Source: an uncultured Elusimicrobiales bacterium (lineage in GTDB: Bacteria > Elusimicrobiota > Elusimicrobia > Elusimicrobiales > Elusimicrobiaceae). From it: 7,528 bases of DNA. Position numbers and translations under genes: made by a program. Under the pieces are notes generated by a model that was not told the DNA's origin, did no database searches, and worked only from the letters and a program-made list of their open reading frames with translations. The stretch is from contig CALUQA010000081.1 of the NCBI GenBank assembly GCA_944322775.1, forward strand, positions 1-7,528, written 5' to 3'. Positions 6,016 through 7,528 of the stretch are shown in pieces. Within the stretch, counting starts at the first letter, position 1. Every line of letters starts with the position of its first letter.

Positions 6016-7230
6016 TTAGCTGGCCGTGGCGGCTTGGTTTTGGGCCGCTTCAGCCTCGGCCTGGCGCGCTTCTGCGGCGGCTTTGGCAGCCATTTTGGAC
6101 TCTTGGTCCTTGTTAAACAAATCCTTCACTTCGTTAATCGGCATTTCCAGCAGTTTAATTACTTCCGTGCGTTTATATTTTTTGGCCGCGTCCAACGCCG
6201 TTTGCCCGGCATTGGTTTTTAAATCTTTTTTGGCGTCATTAGCCAGCAAAATTTTGACCACCGGCGCATAGCCTTTTAAAGCCGCCCAGTACAAAGCCGT
6301 TTCGCCTTTTTTATTTTGCATATTGATATCGGCTCTATATTGCATGGTCAAAGGAGCCAGCAGCGCAAGCACCGTTTCCGGGTGATTATAACGGGCAGCA
6401 TATATCATGGCGGTGTTGCCGTCGTTATTAGCGTCGTTTACGTCGGCACGATAGGCCAAAAGGGCCTGCACGCTGCGCGTATCGCCTAAAGAAGCGGAAA
6501 TAATCAGCGGGGTATTGCCCGGCGCGTTTTTTACATTGGGGCTCACGCCTCCTTTAAGCATGGCCAGCACGCCAATATAATTTTTTTGTGCGCTGGCGCG
6601 CAGCAGGGTTTCCCCGTCCAAGCCGGCTTTAACGCCGTTTGTCAAAAACAAATCAATCAAATAACCTTTTTGTTTTTCTACGGCCAGCCCCATCGGGGTT
6701 TGGCGATAGTTGTTGGGAAGGTTCAAATTGGCGTCGGCATAAATAAGCACTTGGGTAATGTCGTCATGGTCGCCGTACACGCTGCGCAAGATGGGCGTGT
6801 CGCGCGTGTAGGAATTTTGCTTGTTGACGTCGGCCCCCATGGCCACCAGGCGCTGCACGGCGTCTAAATTGCCCAAGGTGGCTGCGGCCAGCAGAAGCGT
6901 GTCGCCATGGCTGTTGACGATATTGGGGTCTTTTACTTTACGGTCCAAAATATCAAAGAAAGCGTCCGTGTCGCCTTTCTGCAAAGCCTGGGTGGCTTCT
7001 TCGGCAATTTCCTGCGGGGTTTGGCTGGAAACGACCACATCAATATTGGCCGCCTTGCGGGAGCGGGTAAAAGAAGAACTGCCGTTAATGGTAAAAATTA
7101 AGAGAGCCACAAAAGGGATTAAAGCCAAAACGCCGATTAGCACAGCCGGCCGTTTTTTGGCTTGGGCAACCGCCTTTTGCACTTGTTTGGGCGGGGTTAT
7201 GGAAATTTTAGTTGTATTCTTTTTAAACAC
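6016..7230 (-). CDS. Membrane-anchored ankyrin-repeat protein
   Basis: A 404-residue protein with a Lys-rich N-terminus (1-27), one membrane segment (about 28-49), a short linker and about eight ankyrin repeats between residues 107 and 362. The clearest repeats start at HGDTLLLAAA (108), GNTPLIISAS (238), GNTAMIYAAR (271), GETALYWAAL (309) and GQTALDAAKK (342); those near 142, 174 and 206 are more degenerate. The C-terminal tail (about 375-404) is rich in Ala, Glu and Gln. Positive charges before the single helix suggest that the repeats face the periplasm. Ankyrin repeats bind other proteins, and no catalytic motif is visible, so the partner is unknown. The start is GTG at 7230-7228. GGGAGGG at 7239-7245 lies eight bases upstream and an in-frame stop at 7246-7248 rules out an earlier start. 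It begins 23 bases after rnc and is very probably cotranscribed with it; a hairpin terminator follows. Confidence 0.88.
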   Translation of the reverse strand: MFKKNTTKISITPPKQVQKAVAQAKKRPAVLIGVLALIPFVALLIFTINGSSSFTRSRKAANIDVVVSSQTPQEIAEEATQALQKGDTDAFFDILDRKVKDPNIVNSHGDTLLLAAATLGNLDAVQRLVAMGADVNKQNSYTRDTPILRSVYGDHDDITQVLIYADANLNLPNNYRQTPMGLAVEKQKGYLIDLFLTNGVKAGLDGETLLRASAQKNYIGVLAMLKGGVSPNVKNAPGNTPLIISASLGDTRSVQALLAYRADVNDANNDGNTAMIYAARYNHPETVLALLAPLTMQYRADINMQNKKGETALYWAALKGYAPVVKILLANDAKKDLKTNAGQTALDAAKKYKRTEVIKLLEMPINEVKDLFNKDQESKMAAKAAAEARQAEAEAAQNQAATAS

Positions 7231-7253
7231 CGCCTCAGCCCTCCCTTATTAAA

Positions 7254-7528
7254 TTATTTCTTGCCGGACGCTTCCGTCAAACGGGCATACGCATCGCGCG
7301 CGGCGTCCTGCTCGGCCAATTTTTTATTGCGGCCTTTGCCCGTCCCCAGAAGTTTTCCGTCTAAGGATACTTCCACCGTGAACACCTTGTCGTGCTCCGG
7401 TCCTACGGTTTGCACTACTTCATACTGCGGCGTATGGCGGCTGCGTTTTTGGATAAATTCCTGCAGCGTGCTTTTATAGTCGCCGCTGTCCTGCTTAAGC
7501 TGTTGGGTGCGCACCCACGGCAAAACCA
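7254..7528 (-). CDS. rnc: Ribonuclease III, C-terminal dsRNA-binding domain (5' end missing)
   Basis: The last 90 codons of RNase III, the endonuclease that cleaves double-stranded RNA in rRNA precursors and some mRNAs. The visible part is the double-stranded RNA-binding domain: DYKSTLQEFIQKR (first helix), PQYEVV, GPEHDKVFTVEV (the loop and strand that contact the minor groove) and GTGKGRNKKLAEQDAARDAY (the KK...AEQ.AA helix that contacts phosphates). The nuclease domain lies beyond the right edge. The in-frame TTG at 7523 is an internal codon, not the start, because the frame continues to the window end. The TAA at 7256-7254 is 23 bases ahead of the ankyrin gene on the same strand. Confidence 0.93.
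   Translation of the reverse strand, partial: VLPWVRTQQLKQDSGDYKSTLQEFIQKRSRHTPQYEVVQTVGPEHDKVFTVEVSLDGKLLGTGKGRNKKLAEQDAARDAYARLTEASGKK

Noticed and set aside
5782..6222. Plus-strand open frame of 146 codons across the transferase–ankyrin gap
   Set aside because: It overlaps two minus-strand genes and the terminator hairpin at 5970-5996; its composition looks like noise.
6821..7252. Plus-strand open frame of 143 codons
   Set aside because: It is antisense to the ankyrin gene N-terminus, with no recognisable motifs and no supporting context.

Overview
This is a compact bacterial chromosome segment of about 50% GC in most genes. It carries five complete genes and two genes cut by the window edges, and no RNA genes, mobile elements or CRISPR array. 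The content (a sodium/solute symporter, a LemA–HtpX pair, an inner-membrane alkaline-phosphatase-fold transferase, RNase III) is typical housekeeping and envelope material of a diderm bacterium. The phylum cannot be fixed from this sequence. A gut-associated lineage such as Elusimicrobiota is only a guess.

Layout: bases 1-1310 (minus) hold the N-terminal 436 residues of a YidK/SglT-like Na+/solute symporter whose 3' end lies outside the window. A 198-base divergent intergenic region follows, with a good sigma70-type promoter for the plus-strand gene and a striking inverted repeat. Bases 1509-2048 (plus, the only plus-strand gene) encode a divergent LemA-family protein, closed by a strong hairpin terminator. 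A second, minus-oriented terminator then ends a minus-strand cluster read from right to left: an LTA-synthase/sulfatase-fold membrane enzyme (5840-3819), an 82-base structured gap, canonical lemA (3736-3173) and the M48 protease htpX (3164-2157). Farther right, a 175-base gap with another terminator separates this cluster from the 3' end of rnc (RNase III, off the right edge) and a membrane-anchored ankyrin-repeat protein (7230-6016), which read as one operon. No gene-free stretch exceeds 300 bases.

The main biological theme is the cell envelope. A membrane protease is translationally coupled to LemA, an envelope phosphoglycerol/phosphoethanolamine-type transferase sits directly upstream, and a second diverged LemA paralogue faces the cluster tail to tail under its own promoter. 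The best candidates for something undescribed are the LemA duplication around htpX, the exported ankyrin protein coupled to rnc, and several dyad or hairpin elements in the intergenic regions. Nothing here is a clearly novel multi-gene system.
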